Assembly: GCA_030674155.1 (NCBI GenBank)
Contig: CM060325.1
Span: 26,240,355 to 26,257,559 of the forward strand
Origin: Stramonita haemastoma
Taxonomy: Eukaryota > Mollusca > Gastropoda > Neogastropoda > Muricidae
Direction: 5' to 3'
Length of the DNA stretch: 17,205 nt
The position numbers were made by a program, and so were the translations under genes. Positions 7,149-17,165 of the stretch are shown one piece after another. Within the stretch, counting starts at the first letter, position 1. Each line of letters begins with the position of its first letter. Under the pieces are notes generated by a model. The model saw only the letters and a list, made by a program, of their open reading frames with translations, was not told the origin of the DNA and did no database searches.

Positions 7149-7630
7149 GAAAGAAGAAGAAGAAGAAGAAGAAGAAGAAGAAGAAGAAGAAGAAGAAGAA
7201 GAAGAAGAAGAAGAAGAAGAAGAAGAAGAAGATTGCGAAGATAGAGAAGAAGAAGAAGAATTGCGAAGAAGAAGAATTGCGAAAAGAAGAAGAATTGCGA
7301 AGAAGAAGAATTGCGAAGAAGAGAAGAATTGCGAAGAAGAAAGAATTGCGAAGAAGAAGAAGAATTGCGAAGAAGAAGAATTGCGAAGAAGAGAGAAGAA
7401 TTGCGAAGAAGAAGAAGAAATTGCGAAAGAAGAAGAAGAAAAGATTGCGAAGAAGAAGAAGAAGAAGGAAGAAGAAGAAGAAGAAGAAGAAGAAGAAGAA
7501 GAGAAGAAGAAGAAGAAGAAGAAGAAGAAGAAGAAGGAAGAATTGCGAAGAAGAAGAAGAAGAAGAAGAAGAAAGAAGAAGAAAAGAAGAAGAAGAAGAA
7601 GAAGAAAGAAGAAGAAGAAGAAGAAGAAAA
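7149..7630 (+). repeat. (GAA)n array with regular TTGCG punctuation
   Basis: Pure GAA fills about 7149-7230. TTGCG then occurs at 7233, 7261, 7277, 7295, 7311, 7329, 7346, 7365, 7381, 7401, 7421, 7445 and 7543, mostly 16 to 20 bp apart. The centre is in effect a minisatellite with a TTGCGAAGAAGAAGAA-type unit derived from GAA. The 541 array has related ATTGCC interruptions. Poly-E/K/R frames here are artefacts. Confidence 0.95.
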
Positions 7631-8253
<623 letters not shown>

Positions 8254-8394
8254 AAGAGAAGGAAGGAAGGAGAGATGGAAGAAGAAGATATGATGAGAGC
8301 AATCAGTTGTCATCATCTTTTCAGGATGATGATTATTATTGTTGATATTTTTTGTCGTTTCTGGTTTTGACCATACCATTCGTTTGGTTTCTGA

Positions 8395-8690
<296 letters not shown>

Positions 8691-8807
8691 ACTAATATCT
8701 AGGCATTCTATCAAGTCAGGGAGGATCGTACACTCTCATTAACCAGACCTAAAGGAAGATTTATTCTCCCAGACTTTTTGCCCGTAATCATAGGTCTTCA
8801 TTTAGCG

Positions 8808-8826
8808 CCCCCCCCCCCCCCCCCCC
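8808..8826 (+). repeat. C19 homopolymer
   Basis: Nineteen consecutive C immediately precede the TC tract. Confidence 0.95.
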
Positions 8827-9224
8827 ATCTGTCTATCTCCCTCTCGGTCTCTCTCTTTCTGTTCTCTCTCTCTCTCTCTGTCTGTCTGTCTTTCTCTCTC
8901 TCTCTCTGTGTCTCTGTCTTTCTCTCGGTCTCTCCCTCAGTGTCTCTCCCTCTCTGGCTCTCCCTCCCACCCTCTCTCTCTCTCTCTCTCTCTGCTTGTC
9001 TATCTCTGTCTCTGTATGTCTGTCTCTGTGCCTCTGTCTGTTTGTTTGTCTGTCTGTTTGTCTCTGTCTTTGTCTGTTCTCTCTCTCTCCCCCCTCCCCC
9101 TCTCTCTCTCCTCTCTCTCCCTCTCTCTCTCTCTCTCCCCTCTCTCTCTCTCCCTCCCTCTCTCTGTCTCTCTCTCCCTCCCCCCTCTCTCTCCCTCCTT
9201 CTCTCTCTCTCTCCCCCCCTCCTC

Positions 9225-9275
<51 letters not shown>

Positions 9276-9399
9276 CCTCCCTTCCCTCTCTCTCTCTCTC
9301 ACTTCTCTCTCTCTCTCTCTCTCTCTCTCCTCCCCTCTCTCTCTCTCTCTCTCTCTCCTCTCTCCTTCTTTCTTTCTTTTTTTCTTTCTCTCTCTCTCA
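8827..9399 (+). repeat. (TC)n polypyrimidine tract, about 570 bp
   Basis: CT repeats with CTGT blocks near 8878-8892 and 9005-9075 and CCCTCC-rich blocks at 9085-9300. It is an almost unbroken pyrimidine strand apart from G in the CTGT blocks and could form a triplex. Reading frames through it are poly-S/L. Confidence 0.95.
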
Positions 9400-9419
9400 T
9401 TTTCAGACAGGCAATATAC

Positions 9420-9635
9420 ACGACCCCCCTAACCTTAGAGTCCACATTGCTGTGATGGCCACACATCACATTTCCCAACCTCCCCACCTCATCGTCTGTC
9501 ACCACACCCTGATCACTTAGTCACGTTTCCCAATAAACACAATTGCCATGATCGTTGTTTGCCCCCGATGACATTTTCCCACGACTGCATTTCCCATAAT
9601 ACAACTACAGTGCCCTTGATCACCTTTCCCTGAGA
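9420..9635 (+). repeat. degenerate ACCACATTTCCC-type repeat (left flank)
   Basis: Diverged short units of the form (A/G)-CCACA..TTTCCC with 17 to 30 bp spacing, for example GTCACGTTTCCCAAT, GACTGCATTTCCCATAAT and GATCACCTTTCCCTGAG. They merge into the regular 50/51-bp minisatellite. The 11425-11900 and 16626-17110 regions look related. Confidence 0.6.
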
Positions 9636-10390
9636 CCACAAACTTCATTGTCCATAGTCTTGTTTTCTCGTGACCACATTATTTTCCCCAAAACCACATT
9701 TTCCATAGTCTCGTTTCCCTGTGACCACATTATTTCCCCCAAACCACATTGCCTATAATCTCGTTTCCCTGTGACCACATTATTTCCCCCAAACCACATT
9801 GTCCATAGTCTCGTTTCCCTGTGACCACATTATTTCCTCGCGTACCACATTGTCCATATTATCGTTCCCCTGTGACCACATTATTTCCTCAAAACCACAT
9901 TGTCCATATTATCGTTTCCCTGGGACCACATCATTTTCCTCAAAACCACATTGTCCATAGTCTCGTTTCCCTGGGACCACATTATTTCCCCGCAAACCAC
10001 ATTGTCCATAGTCTCGTTTCCCTGTGACCACACTATTTCCCCGAAAACCACATTGTCCATAGTCTCGTTTCCCTGAGACCACATTATTTTCCTCAAAACC
10101 ACATTGTCCATATTATCGTTTCCCTGGGACATCATTTTCCTCAAAACCACATTGTCCATATTATCGTTTCCCTGGGACCACATCATTTTCCTCAAAACCA
10201 CATTGTCCATAGTCTCGTTCCCCTGTGACCACATTATTTCCTCAAAACCACATTGTCCATATTATCGTTTCCCTGTGACCACATCATTTTCCTCAAAACC
10301 ACATTGTCCATAGTCTTGTTTCTCCATGACCACATTTCCCGAGACCACACTTCCCGAAACCACAATGCCCATAATCTCGTTTCCCCGTCA
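9636..10390 (+). repeat. 50/51-bp minisatellite, at least 14 units
   Basis: The GTCCATA motif or a close variant starts at 9650, 9701, 9751, 9801, 9852, 9902, 9953, 10004, 10055, 10106, 10154, 10205, 10255 and 10306. Spacings are 51, 50, 50, 51, 50, 51, 51, 51, 51, 48, 51, 50 and 51. Each unit contains ACCACATT twice, a (G/T)T(C/A)TCGTTTCCCTG segment and CCTCAAA or CCCCCAAA. Two subtypes, GTCTCG and TTATCG after CCATA, are interspersed. A degenerate unit follows near 10367. Because some central units are 51 bp, a 17-residue repeat frame stays open on the - strand (9881-10234). I judge it a by-product. Confidence 0.95.
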
Positions 10391-10609
10391 TTGCATTTCC
10401 AATATTTCAATACGTTCCCATCCATCACCATACGTGTCGGCCACAGTCTCGTTTCTTGCGACTAGTTTAATGATGATAGTAACATGAATGTACATAGCGC
10501 TATAATACCTTGAAAGAAAAGAACGAAGCAAATCAAAGCGCTTGCGTTCAGCCTACTCTTACACATGTAATAGATCACCGATAGTTTTTATTTTGAATTA
10601 AATTTTGCG

Positions 10610-10654
10610 CACGCACACACACAACACGCCACACGCGCGCGCGCGCACACACGC

Positions 10655-10714
<60 letters not shown>
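10610..10714 (+). repeat. (CA)n array with CG variants
   Basis: CACACGCGCGCGCGCACAC leads into pure CA. It runs directly into the central domain of a SINE-1 copy that lacks its head. Confidence 0.96.
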
Positions 10715-10715
<1 letters not shown>

Positions 10716-10716
<1 letters not shown>

Positions 10717-10974
10717 GTCCTTCGGATGAGACTATAAACCGAGGCGCCGTGTGCGAACGCACGCAGAACATCTTGCACACACGTTAAATCCTGTTCCGCT
10801 TTTCGTAAGAGTAGGCCATTACGTGCCAGTGGGAACAGACGACAAGATTTACAAAACTGCATACACACGGGAGACTGGATGTCAAAAAGCACAAGAGTGC
10901 TTATTCCATTATCCTCGATATAAAATAGATAAATGAATAAATAAAAAGTAAATAAATTATTAAAAAAAAAAAAA
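10716..10974 (+). mobile_element. SINE-1, head-less copy with A-rich tail
   Basis: It starts at AAGTCCTTCG just upstream of the central domain (GATGAGACTATAAACCGAGG, 10725-10744) and continues through GTGCGAACGCACGCAG, CATCTTGCACACACGTTAAA, GTAGGCCATTACGTGCCAG and GCATACACACGGGAGACTGG to a TAAATGAATAAATAAA tail and an A-run at about 10962-10974. The tRNA-like head is replaced by the CA array. Confidence 0.88.
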
Positions 10975-11157
10975 CCCACACGTGAATGTAATGATACACT
11001 CTGTCGGGGGTGGATGGGGCTTTAGGCTGTTGAAGGCAGGGGACCGACTATGAGATGAAACAGCAGAAGGGGAAAACCAAATCCCAGGTTGGAAAGAAGT
11101 ATGTCTTGAGGCTGGAGGCTGGATTTCAAAGGGTCATGAGTAGGCTTTTGGTGAGGG

Positions 11158-11158
<1 letters not shown>
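10975..11158. other. unassigned sequence
   Basis: No recognisable feature between the SINE tail and the next GA array. Confidence 0.5.
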
Positions 11159-11244
<86 letters not shown>

Positions 11245-11248
11245 AGAG
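11159..11248 (+). repeat. (GA)n array
   Basis: About 90 bp of GA with one GG interruption at 11225. It abuts the TGAATGAATGAATAA tail of an inverted SINE fragment. Confidence 0.96.
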
Positions 11249-11249
11249 A

Positions 11250-11323
11250 ATGAATGAATGAATAATCTTTATTTTTCAAGGGTAACAGAGTAAGTAAGCA
11301 TTACATACTTTTTTTCATCCGGA

Positions 11324-11325
<2 letters not shown>
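11250..11325 (-). mobile_element. SINE-1, inverted 3' tail fragment
   Basis: The reverse complement reads CCGGATGAAAAAAAGTATGT, then TGCTTACTTACTCTGTTACC and a TCATTCATTCA tail. This matches the 3' end of the + copy at 1578-1825 (CCGGATGAAAAAAAGCACAT, TTATTCTGTTATCC). It lies between two GA arrays. Confidence 0.72.

Positions 11326-11409
<84 letters not shown>
11326..11409 (+). repeat. (GA)n array
   Basis: About 84 bp of uninterrupted GA, followed by a G-rich GGGGGAGGGGGGGGGG stretch. Confidence 0.97.
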
Positions 11410-11412
<3 letters not shown>

Positions 11413-11424
11413 GGGAGGGGGGGG

Positions 11425-11900
11425 GGTCATTCCAGATCGATGTTTCCCACGATAACGACTGTATCCCATAATGCCCTGTCTGATCATCATCCGTATTTCT
11501 CATGGCCACATTTCCCTGAATCCCATAAACCCATGGCCGGCAATTTGCATAGCTGCTGCATTTCCCATCATCACCCCATCTGACACAGGTCTATTTCCAA
11601 CAACCAAGTTTCCCAGAATTATGGCTTACACTCCCCCCTTCCCCCCAAAACCACACTTACCATAACCCCTATTGGTTTTCTCATAACTGCGTTTCTCGTT
11701 ACCATATTTTCTCACGACCACATTTAATGTGGTGGCACGGGAAACTTAATTTATTTTAAGTTTCTCGTGCCACCACATTTCCCATGACCACATTGATGTT
11801 CTCATAACCGCGTTTCTAGTAATTCTCATCAATGTGTTTCCCATGTCCACATTTTTCCCCATGATCAACAAGTTTCCCAATGGCCACATTTTCTATAAGC
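11425..11900 (+). repeat. degenerate ACCACATTTCCC-type repeat (second locus)
   Basis: Diverged units recur at about 20 to 30 bp: TGGCCACATTTCCCTGAATC, CTGCATTTCCCATCATCA, CGACCACATTTAATG, CACCACATTTCCCATGACCA, GTTTCCCATGTCCACA and GTTTCCCAATGGCCACATT. They share the core of the 9636-10390 minisatellite but are not in register. Confidence 0.6.
11726..11779. repeat. inverted repeat / hairpin, 24-bp arms
   Basis: The left arm (11726-11749) and right arm (11756-11779) are complementary at 23 of 24 positions, with the 6-base loop TTTATT. The arms carry AATGTGGTGGCACGGG and its complement. A second perfect 7-bp palindrome (CCACATT-T-AATGTGG, 11718-11732) overlaps the left arm. It sits in the degenerate satellite and may be an inverted duplication of satellite units. 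Confidence 0.85.

Positions 11901-11901
<1 letters not shown>

Positions 11902-11931
<30 letters not shown>
11902..11931 (+). repeat. C30 homopolymer
   Basis: Thirty consecutive C. The true length is likely to be uncertain in the assembly. Confidence 0.95.
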
Positions 11932-11932
<1 letters not shown>

Positions 11933-12087
11933 TATTCACGTTTGACTATATAATCCACATTTCCCGTAAGGGGATTTCCCGTAATCCCCTGTTCTCAACG
12001 AAAAGGTCGACTTTGGTTCTAAAGGATTGCTGACTGAACGAACATCAACCGTTTGCCCGAAGAGAGATTTATGGCTACCATTAGTAC

Positions 12088-12253
12088 AGAGTCTGTCTGT
12101 CCCACTGTCTATCTGTCTGTCTGTCTGTGTGTGTATCTATCTGCCTGCTTGCCTGCCTGTCTGTCTGTCTGTCTTGTCTGCCTCTGTCTGTCTGTCTGTG
12201 TATTTGCCTGCCTGCCTTATCCTGTCCTGTCCTGTCCTGTCCTGTCCTGTCCT

Positions 12254-12347
<94 letters not shown>
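12088..12347 (+). repeat. (CTGT)n / (CCTGT)n / (TC)n block
   Basis: CTGT and TGCC units fill 12088-12220, seven or more CCTGT pentamers 12221-12255, and TC 12256-12347. It abuts the 5' end of a full-length SINE-1. Confidence 0.95.
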
Positions 12348-12349
<2 letters not shown>

Positions 12350-12682
12350 ATAGCCTGGTGGTCAGAGTGATGTACTCTTGATCTGCGGATCCGGGTTCGG
12401 ATCTCGTTCAAGAGGATTTTTTCCTCTCGAGTTAACATCAGTGCCGACTCTGCTCCCCCCTAAAGTCCTTCGGCTGAGACTATAAACCGAGGTCCCGTGT
12501 GCGAACGCATGCAGAATATCTTGCGCACACGTTAAAATTCGTTTCACCTTTTGGAAGAGTAGGCCATTGTGTGCCGGTGGGAATGGATGACAAAATTGGC
12601 AGAGCTGCATACATACGGGGACTGGATGTAAAAAGAACAGGAGTGCTTATTCCATTATCCTTGAAATAAAAGAATGAAATAT

Positions 12683-12686
<4 letters not shown>
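12348..12686 (+). mobile_element. SINE-1, full-length reference copy
   Basis: Most complete copy, about 340 bp. A box TAGCCTGGTGG (12351-12361) has one mismatch to TRGYNNARNNG. B box GGTTCGGATCT (12394-12404) has two mismatches to GGTTCNANNCC, at tRNA-like spacing. Then come AGAGGATTTTTTCC, GAGTTAACATCAGTGCCGAC, GCTCCCCCCTAAAGTCCTTC, the central domain (about 12473-12492), CATGCAGAATATCTTGCG, CACACGTTAAAATTC, GTAGGCCATTGTGTGCCGG, GCATACATACGGGGACTGGA, AGGAGTGCTTATTCCATTAT and a GAATGAAATATAAA tail. It needs partner LINE machinery that is not encoded here. Confidence 0.9.
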
Positions 12687-12769
<83 letters not shown>

Positions 12770-12867
12770 CTCTCTCTCTGTGTAAGTCTCTGTGTGTGTG
12801 TGCTTGTGTGCATGCATGCGCACGTGTGCGCGTGTAGTGTGTGTGCGTGCGTGTGTATCTCGGTCTT

Positions 12868-12898
<31 letters not shown>

Positions 12899-13018
12899 CT
12901 CTCACACACACACACACACACATACACACACAACACACACACACACAACACTTCACCCCCCACCACACGCACGCACACACACATACACACGCGCGCGCGC
13001 GCACGCACACACACAAGC
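12687..13018 (+). repeat. compound TC / GT / CTGT / CA array
   Basis: TC fills 12687-12778, GT with GC variants about 12790-12860, CTGT about 12867-12898, CA 12901-12953 and CA with CGCG 12960-13018. The array switches sense from GT to CA within about 60 bp, so it could fold back on itself. Confidence 0.94.
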
Positions 13019-13199
13019 GTAGAGTAATGAATAAACTGTCAGCGCTTCCCAGGCTAATCAAATTTGGGAGGAATAATATCAACTATTTATTTTGTGGGTC
13101 GGTGAAGTTAGTCTGGAGTGAAACGAGATGCAAGGCTGTGCACCAGTGTTTTGCATTGGCTGATCAGCACAATGTGCACACAGGCAGCTGCGATTTCAT
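13019..13199. other. unassigned sequence
   Basis: About 180 bp with no repeat or gene that I recognise. Confidence 0.5.
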
Positions 13200-13245
13200 A
13201 ACAGACAGACAGACAGACGGACAGACAGACAAACAGACAGACAGA
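13200..13245 (+). repeat. (GACA)n microsatellite
   Basis: About eleven GACA/AACA units precede the first copy of a duplicated TTTGATCAAAT module. Confidence 0.93.
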
Positions 13246-13258
13246 GAGAAGTTTTGAC

Positions 13259-13289
13259 ATTTTGATCAAATCAAACCGTTAAATTGTGT

Positions 13290-13365
<76 letters not shown>

Positions 13366-13415
13366 ACAGAGACAGAGACAGACAGAAGCTTTGATCAAAT
13401 TAAATCGTTAAATTG
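13259..13415 (+). repeat. direct repeat of a 26-bp module around a GT array
   Basis: TTTGATCAAATCAAACCGTT at 13261, followed by AAATTG, recurs as TTTGATCAAATTAAATCGTT at 13390, followed by AAATTG. Each is preceded by a GACAGA-rich run. Between them are a GT array (13285-13362) and GACAGA units. It looks like a segmental duplication of about 130 bp whose internal array then diverged. Confidence 0.85.
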
Positions 13416-13575
<160 letters not shown>

Positions 13576-13677
13576 CGTCATTGACATGCTGTGAGGGGAA
13601 GAAACGTGTTTTGTGCCGTAAAGTGGTAGAAGACGTAATGTGGACATGACCAACGAAGATAAAAACTCCTCCCTGGG

Positions 13678-13691
13678 TCATCATCATCATT

Positions 13692-13756
<65 letters not shown>
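13678..13756 (+). repeat. (TCA)n microsatellite
   Basis: About 26 TCA units with one TTA variant, running into the CTT array. Confidence 0.96.
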
Positions 13757-14036
13757 TCTCTACTTCTTCTTCTTCTCTCTTCTTCTTCTTCTTCTTCTTC
13801 TTTCTTTTCTTCTTCTTCTTCTTCTTCTTCTTCTTCTTCTTCTTCTTCTCTTCTTTTTCTTTTCTCCCTCCTTCTTCTTCTCCTTTTCCTTCTTCTTCTC
13901 CTCCTCTCTCCTCCTTTTTTCATCCTTCTTCTTCTTCTCTTTTTTTTTTTCATTCTTTTTCTTTTTTTCTCTCCTCTCTTCTTCTTTCCTTTCGTTCTTC
14001 TTCTTCCTCATCCTCCTTCCTTCCTTCTTTTTCAAT

Positions 14037-14067
<31 letters not shown>

Positions 14068-14148
14068 TTTCTTCTTTTCTTCTTTTTCTTCTTCTTCTTT
14101 TCCTTCGTCTTCTTCTTCCTCTTCTCTTCTTCTTCTTTCTTTTTCAAT

Positions 14149-14180
<32 letters not shown>

Positions 14181-14460
14181 ATTCTTCTTCTTCTTCTTTC
14201 TTCTTCTTCTTCTTCTTCTTCTTCTTTCAATTCTTCTTCTTCTTCTTTCAATTCTTTTCTTCTTCTTCTTTCAATTCTTCTTCTTCTTCTTCTTCTTCTT
14301 CTTCATTCTTCTTCTTCTTCTTTCATTCTTCTTCTTCTTTCTTCTTTCATTCTTCTCTCTCTTCATTCTTCTTTTCTGTCTTTTTTTCAATCTTCTTTCT
14401 TACATCATTCTTTTCTCTCTTCTTCTTGCTGAATTTTTCTTCTCTTCTCTTCTTTTCTCA
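13757..14460 (-). repeat. (GAA)n array on the - strand (CTT on +), about 700 bp
   Basis: CTT repeats with T-rich slips, TCC blocks and CAATTC interruptions at about 14033, 14145, 14228, 14249 and 14272, plus CATTC variants after 14180. Read on the - strand these are GAATTG interruptions of GAA, like those in the other two GAA arrays. It ends at an inverted copy of the GAA-tailed retroposon, so orientation relative to the element is the same as at 541 and 7149. Confidence 0.95.
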
Positions 14461-14745
14461 TGTCGCGTCATCATCGTCCAAAGCCAACAAACTGTTGCTC
14501 TCGGTACATGAGCGAAATTGTGTTGCGTTGCTGTTCAAGCGCCTAGGAAATCAGGGCCAGCAAAATGGCTTCGGGCAATGGAGAGAGAAGGATTATCTTT
14601 GAGTCTTTCTAGGAAAAAAAAAGGGGCGGATATGGACATGCAAAGGCAGAAACGGATAAGAAGAAGTGACGGAATAAGACAAAGGATAAGAGGAGGATAG
14701 AAAAGATGGGATTCCAAGCACAGAATTTCCAGAAGGTGGGGTATA
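14461..14745 (-). mobile_element. GAA-tailed retroposon, copy D (inverted)
   Basis: On the - strand: CCCCACCTTCTGGAAATTC (from about + 14741), GTGCTTGGAA and TCTTTTCTATCCTCC match copy C. Then AGGCGCTTGAACAGCAACGC (+ 14544-14525) and TTTCGCTCAT (+ 14517-14508) match copies A and C, followed by GTTTGTTGGC and the GAA array. It confirms that the family extends at least 270 bp beyond its GAA tail. The middle, about + 14560-14690, is diverged. Confidence 0.65.
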
Positions 14746-15385
14746 CTATTTATACTAATGGGTCCCAGGCATCCCTATGGGGGAAATATTCCAGTGGGTC
14801 TAAAAGCTTCCTTCGGAAATTTCTCCTTTCGTTCAGTTATTTAGGTGGTCTCTGCAAATGCACGGAATGCAAATCACAAGACAAATTATTCCGAATCCGA
14901 CAGTTCCTTTTGTCTTTGTTGTGAGCGTGCGAATCGGGTAAACATAACAGAATTTCTTGGGGAAAATTAAGGAGTACGGGTACTCGTTTTACGCAGGAAG
15001 TCTCGACTAGTTTTTTTTTTTAAATCTCTGTTACATCTTTTTATTGCCATACTTTCTTGTGCGTTGATAGAAAAGAATGTGTTAAACAGTTTTAACGTGT
15101 TCAAGTTACTTTAGACCATGTTAGCGTCATTGAAGGCTTAAAACCAGTTAACGACAGGTAAAACACTTAAGGACACTATAAACGTGCTGCTTAAAAGAAG
15201 GGAATTGTTGTAAGGTTAAGGAGGGGGTGTGGGGGAGGGGGCTGGGGGCTGGTGGCGGGGAGCTACGGAAATCTTTTGCGAAACTTATGGACGCCTGCAT
15301 CTTATGGATTTTGTTTTAGTCCATTTTGAATGTTCACATTTTTGTTTTACGTTTAATGTTCGTTGATTTCTTTATATCCTGGGTT
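14746..15385. other. unassigned sequence
   Basis: No gene that I can support. The 72-codon open frame at 14706-14924 starts inside copy D and has no recognisable domain. Apart from the G-rich tract at 15219-15260, nothing stands out. Confidence 0.45.
15219..15260 (+). other. G-rich tract, possible G-quadruplex
   Basis: Five G-runs of four or more (GGGGG, GGGGG, GGGGG, GGGGG, GGGG) with short loops lie within about 40 bp, more than enough for an intramolecular quadruplex. Confidence 0.6.
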
Positions 15386-15489
15386 TTGTTTTTGTTTGTT
15401 TCATCGTTCCTCGGTTCGAGCTCGAGGTTCTTGAAACTGCGTACGCAGCAGGGTAGCCGCATTCTGACACTGGGAATGATGTTGAAACG
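15386..15489 (-). mobile_element. SINE-2 3' fragment joined to SINE-1
   Basis: On the - strand: CAGAATGCGGCTACC, then CGAGCTCGAACCGAGGAAC and an A-rich ACAAACAAAAAC tail, matching the SINE-2 ending (GGAATGCGGCTACC, AGCTCTAGCCGAGGAAC). Its internal TTCATGGTGGGCAAAAACGG block is shortened. It directly continues the SINE-1 copy at 15490-15780 on the same strand. Confidence 0.72.
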
Positions 15490-15780
15490 CTATACTAGTT
15501 TCTATGAGTTTATGAACTTTTATCATCCGTTCCTAAAGGCAAGAAATCACTTTCTCTTCCAAAAAGGTAGAACGAATTTTAACGTGTTTACAAGATGGTC
15601 TGTATGCGTTCGCACACAGGACCTCGGTTTACATTCTCATCTGGATGATTTTCGGGGGAGCGGAGTCGGTACTGATGTCAACTCCAAGGGGAAAAAAATC
15701 CCCTTGTATGGGCGTCTCGGTGGTAGCTGGAACCTGGGACGTCAGTTCACGAGCGCAACACTCTAACCACTAGGCTACCC
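15490..15780 (-). mobile_element. SINE-1, inverted copy with intact head
   Basis: On the - strand from 15780: A box TAGCCTAGTGG (+ 15767-15777), a perfect TRGYNNARNNG match, and B box GGTTCCAGCTA (+ 15724-15734) with two mismatches. GAGTTGACATCAGTACCGAC, the central domain (+ 15621-15640), ACACGTTAAAATTCGTTC and GGAACGGATGATAAAAG follow. The 3' end leads into SINE-2 sequence instead of the usual GCATACACACGG...TAAATAAA tail. Confidence 0.82.
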
Positions 15781-15913
15781 CCCCCCCCATTACCCCCCCT
15801 CCCCTTATACTGCTTAAAAAAAAACCCAACCAACCCACAACAAATGTTATCAGAAGCAAGACTTAAAATTTAAACTGAAATTACATGTGAAAAACATCGT
15901 TGAGGGTAAAATC

Positions 15914-16396
15914 GGTGGTCTAGAGATAACACACCTGCCCAGAAAGCGAAAAGTCCAGGTCGAAAATGTGCGGTGGTTTGATCCCTGTGTGGGCCCCAAA
16001 CTTTTCCCCCATCCTTTAGACCATGAGTGGTGGTCTTGGTGCCAGTCTTTCTGATGAGACGGTAAACCGAGGTTCCGTGTGTTACGCAAAATTCTTTAGC
16101 GCACGTTAAAGAACCCATGGCAGCATGAGAGCTGTCACTGCTGGCAAAATTCAAATGAAGAAAGTCACTCTGATCGGGAAACAAAATAATACAGTTACAG
16201 ACAGGAGAAGAAACAAAAATAAGGGGTGGCGCTGCTCTTGTGGCGACGCACTCTCCCCCGGGAGAGCAGCCTCAACTTCACGCAAGAGAACTCTGCCGTG
16301 ACTTAAAGTGGTATAAATAAATAGATGAATAAATAAATGAGAAAATGAATAAATAGATAAATGAATAAAAAGCGAATAAATAAATGAATAAATATA
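15914..16396 (+). mobile_element. SINE-1 relative with another head and a GAATAAAT tail
   Basis: A-box-like TGGTCTAGAGA (15916-15926) matches the consensus at 10 of 11 positions. B box GGTTTGATCCC (15975-15985) has one mismatch. The central domain GATGAGACGGTAAACCGAGG lies at about 16052-16071, followed by GCGCACGTTAAAGAACCCAT. The 3' part differs from SINE-1: GGTGGCGCTGCTCTTGTGGC, ACGCACTCTCCCCCGGGAGA, GCAGCCTCAACTTCACGCAA and a GAATAAAT array tail (16313-16396). From memory, the CTCCCCCGGGAGAGCAGCC ending with a short A-rich repeat tail is frequent in molluscan genomes. Confidence 0.82.
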
Positions 16397-16457
16397 AGTA
16401 AGGAACATAACCACGAGAACACGTGGCTACAAAGAAAGGGCCTGAAATGAAGAACGC

Positions 16458-16625
16458 TATGGAAAAAGTGAAGCATGCATGCTCATGCCAAACACGGCAC
16501 AACTCTGAAAAATTCCCCGAAGTCGGCATGCGGCTACCTTCATGGTGGGCAAAACGCAGGTCGCATTCGTAAACTCTCACCATTGATGTGAAACTCGAAG
16601 CTCTAGCCGAGAAACTAACAAAAAA
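16458..16625 (+). mobile_element. SINE-2 3' half
   Basis: GCATGCATGCTCATGCC, CCCGAAGTCGGCATGCGGC, TACCTTCATGGTGGGCAAAA, CTCACCATTGATGTGAAACT and AGCTCTAGCCGAGAAAC align in order to the 3' half of the element at 2069-2475, with an AACAAAAAAGAACA tail. The tRNA-like head and the first half are missing. Confidence 0.83.
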
Positions 16626-17110
<485 letters not shown>

Positions 17111-17165
17111 CTGTAAGGGAGAAAAAAAAAAAGAATAATAGAAAGATATGGCTCTGGCACCAAAA

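Noticed and set aside
8778..9520. Serine/leucine-rich frames of up to 225 codons
   Set aside because: They are translations of the TC tract.
9881..10234. 117-codon - strand frame with 17-residue repeats
   Set aside because: It is a by-product of 51-bp units with compensating 48-bp spacing. Units of 50 bp elsewhere in the array break the frame, and there is no signal peptide, promoter or other domain.
9636..10390. CRISPR array
   Set aside because: The whole 50/51-bp unit is repeated with no unique spacers, and the context is eukaryotic.
13640..14602. 320-codon + frame, the longest in the window
   Set aside because: It reads poly-H from the CAT array and poly-S/F/L from the CTT array, then ends in retroposon sequence.
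14706..14924. 72-codon + frame with a CKCTEC stretch
   Set aside because: It is short, begins inside the inverted retroposon copy and matches no motif I know. Two cysteines are not enough for a zinc finger.
15326..15766. 146-codon + frame
   Set aside because: It runs antisense through SINE-2 and SINE-1 copies and has no domain.
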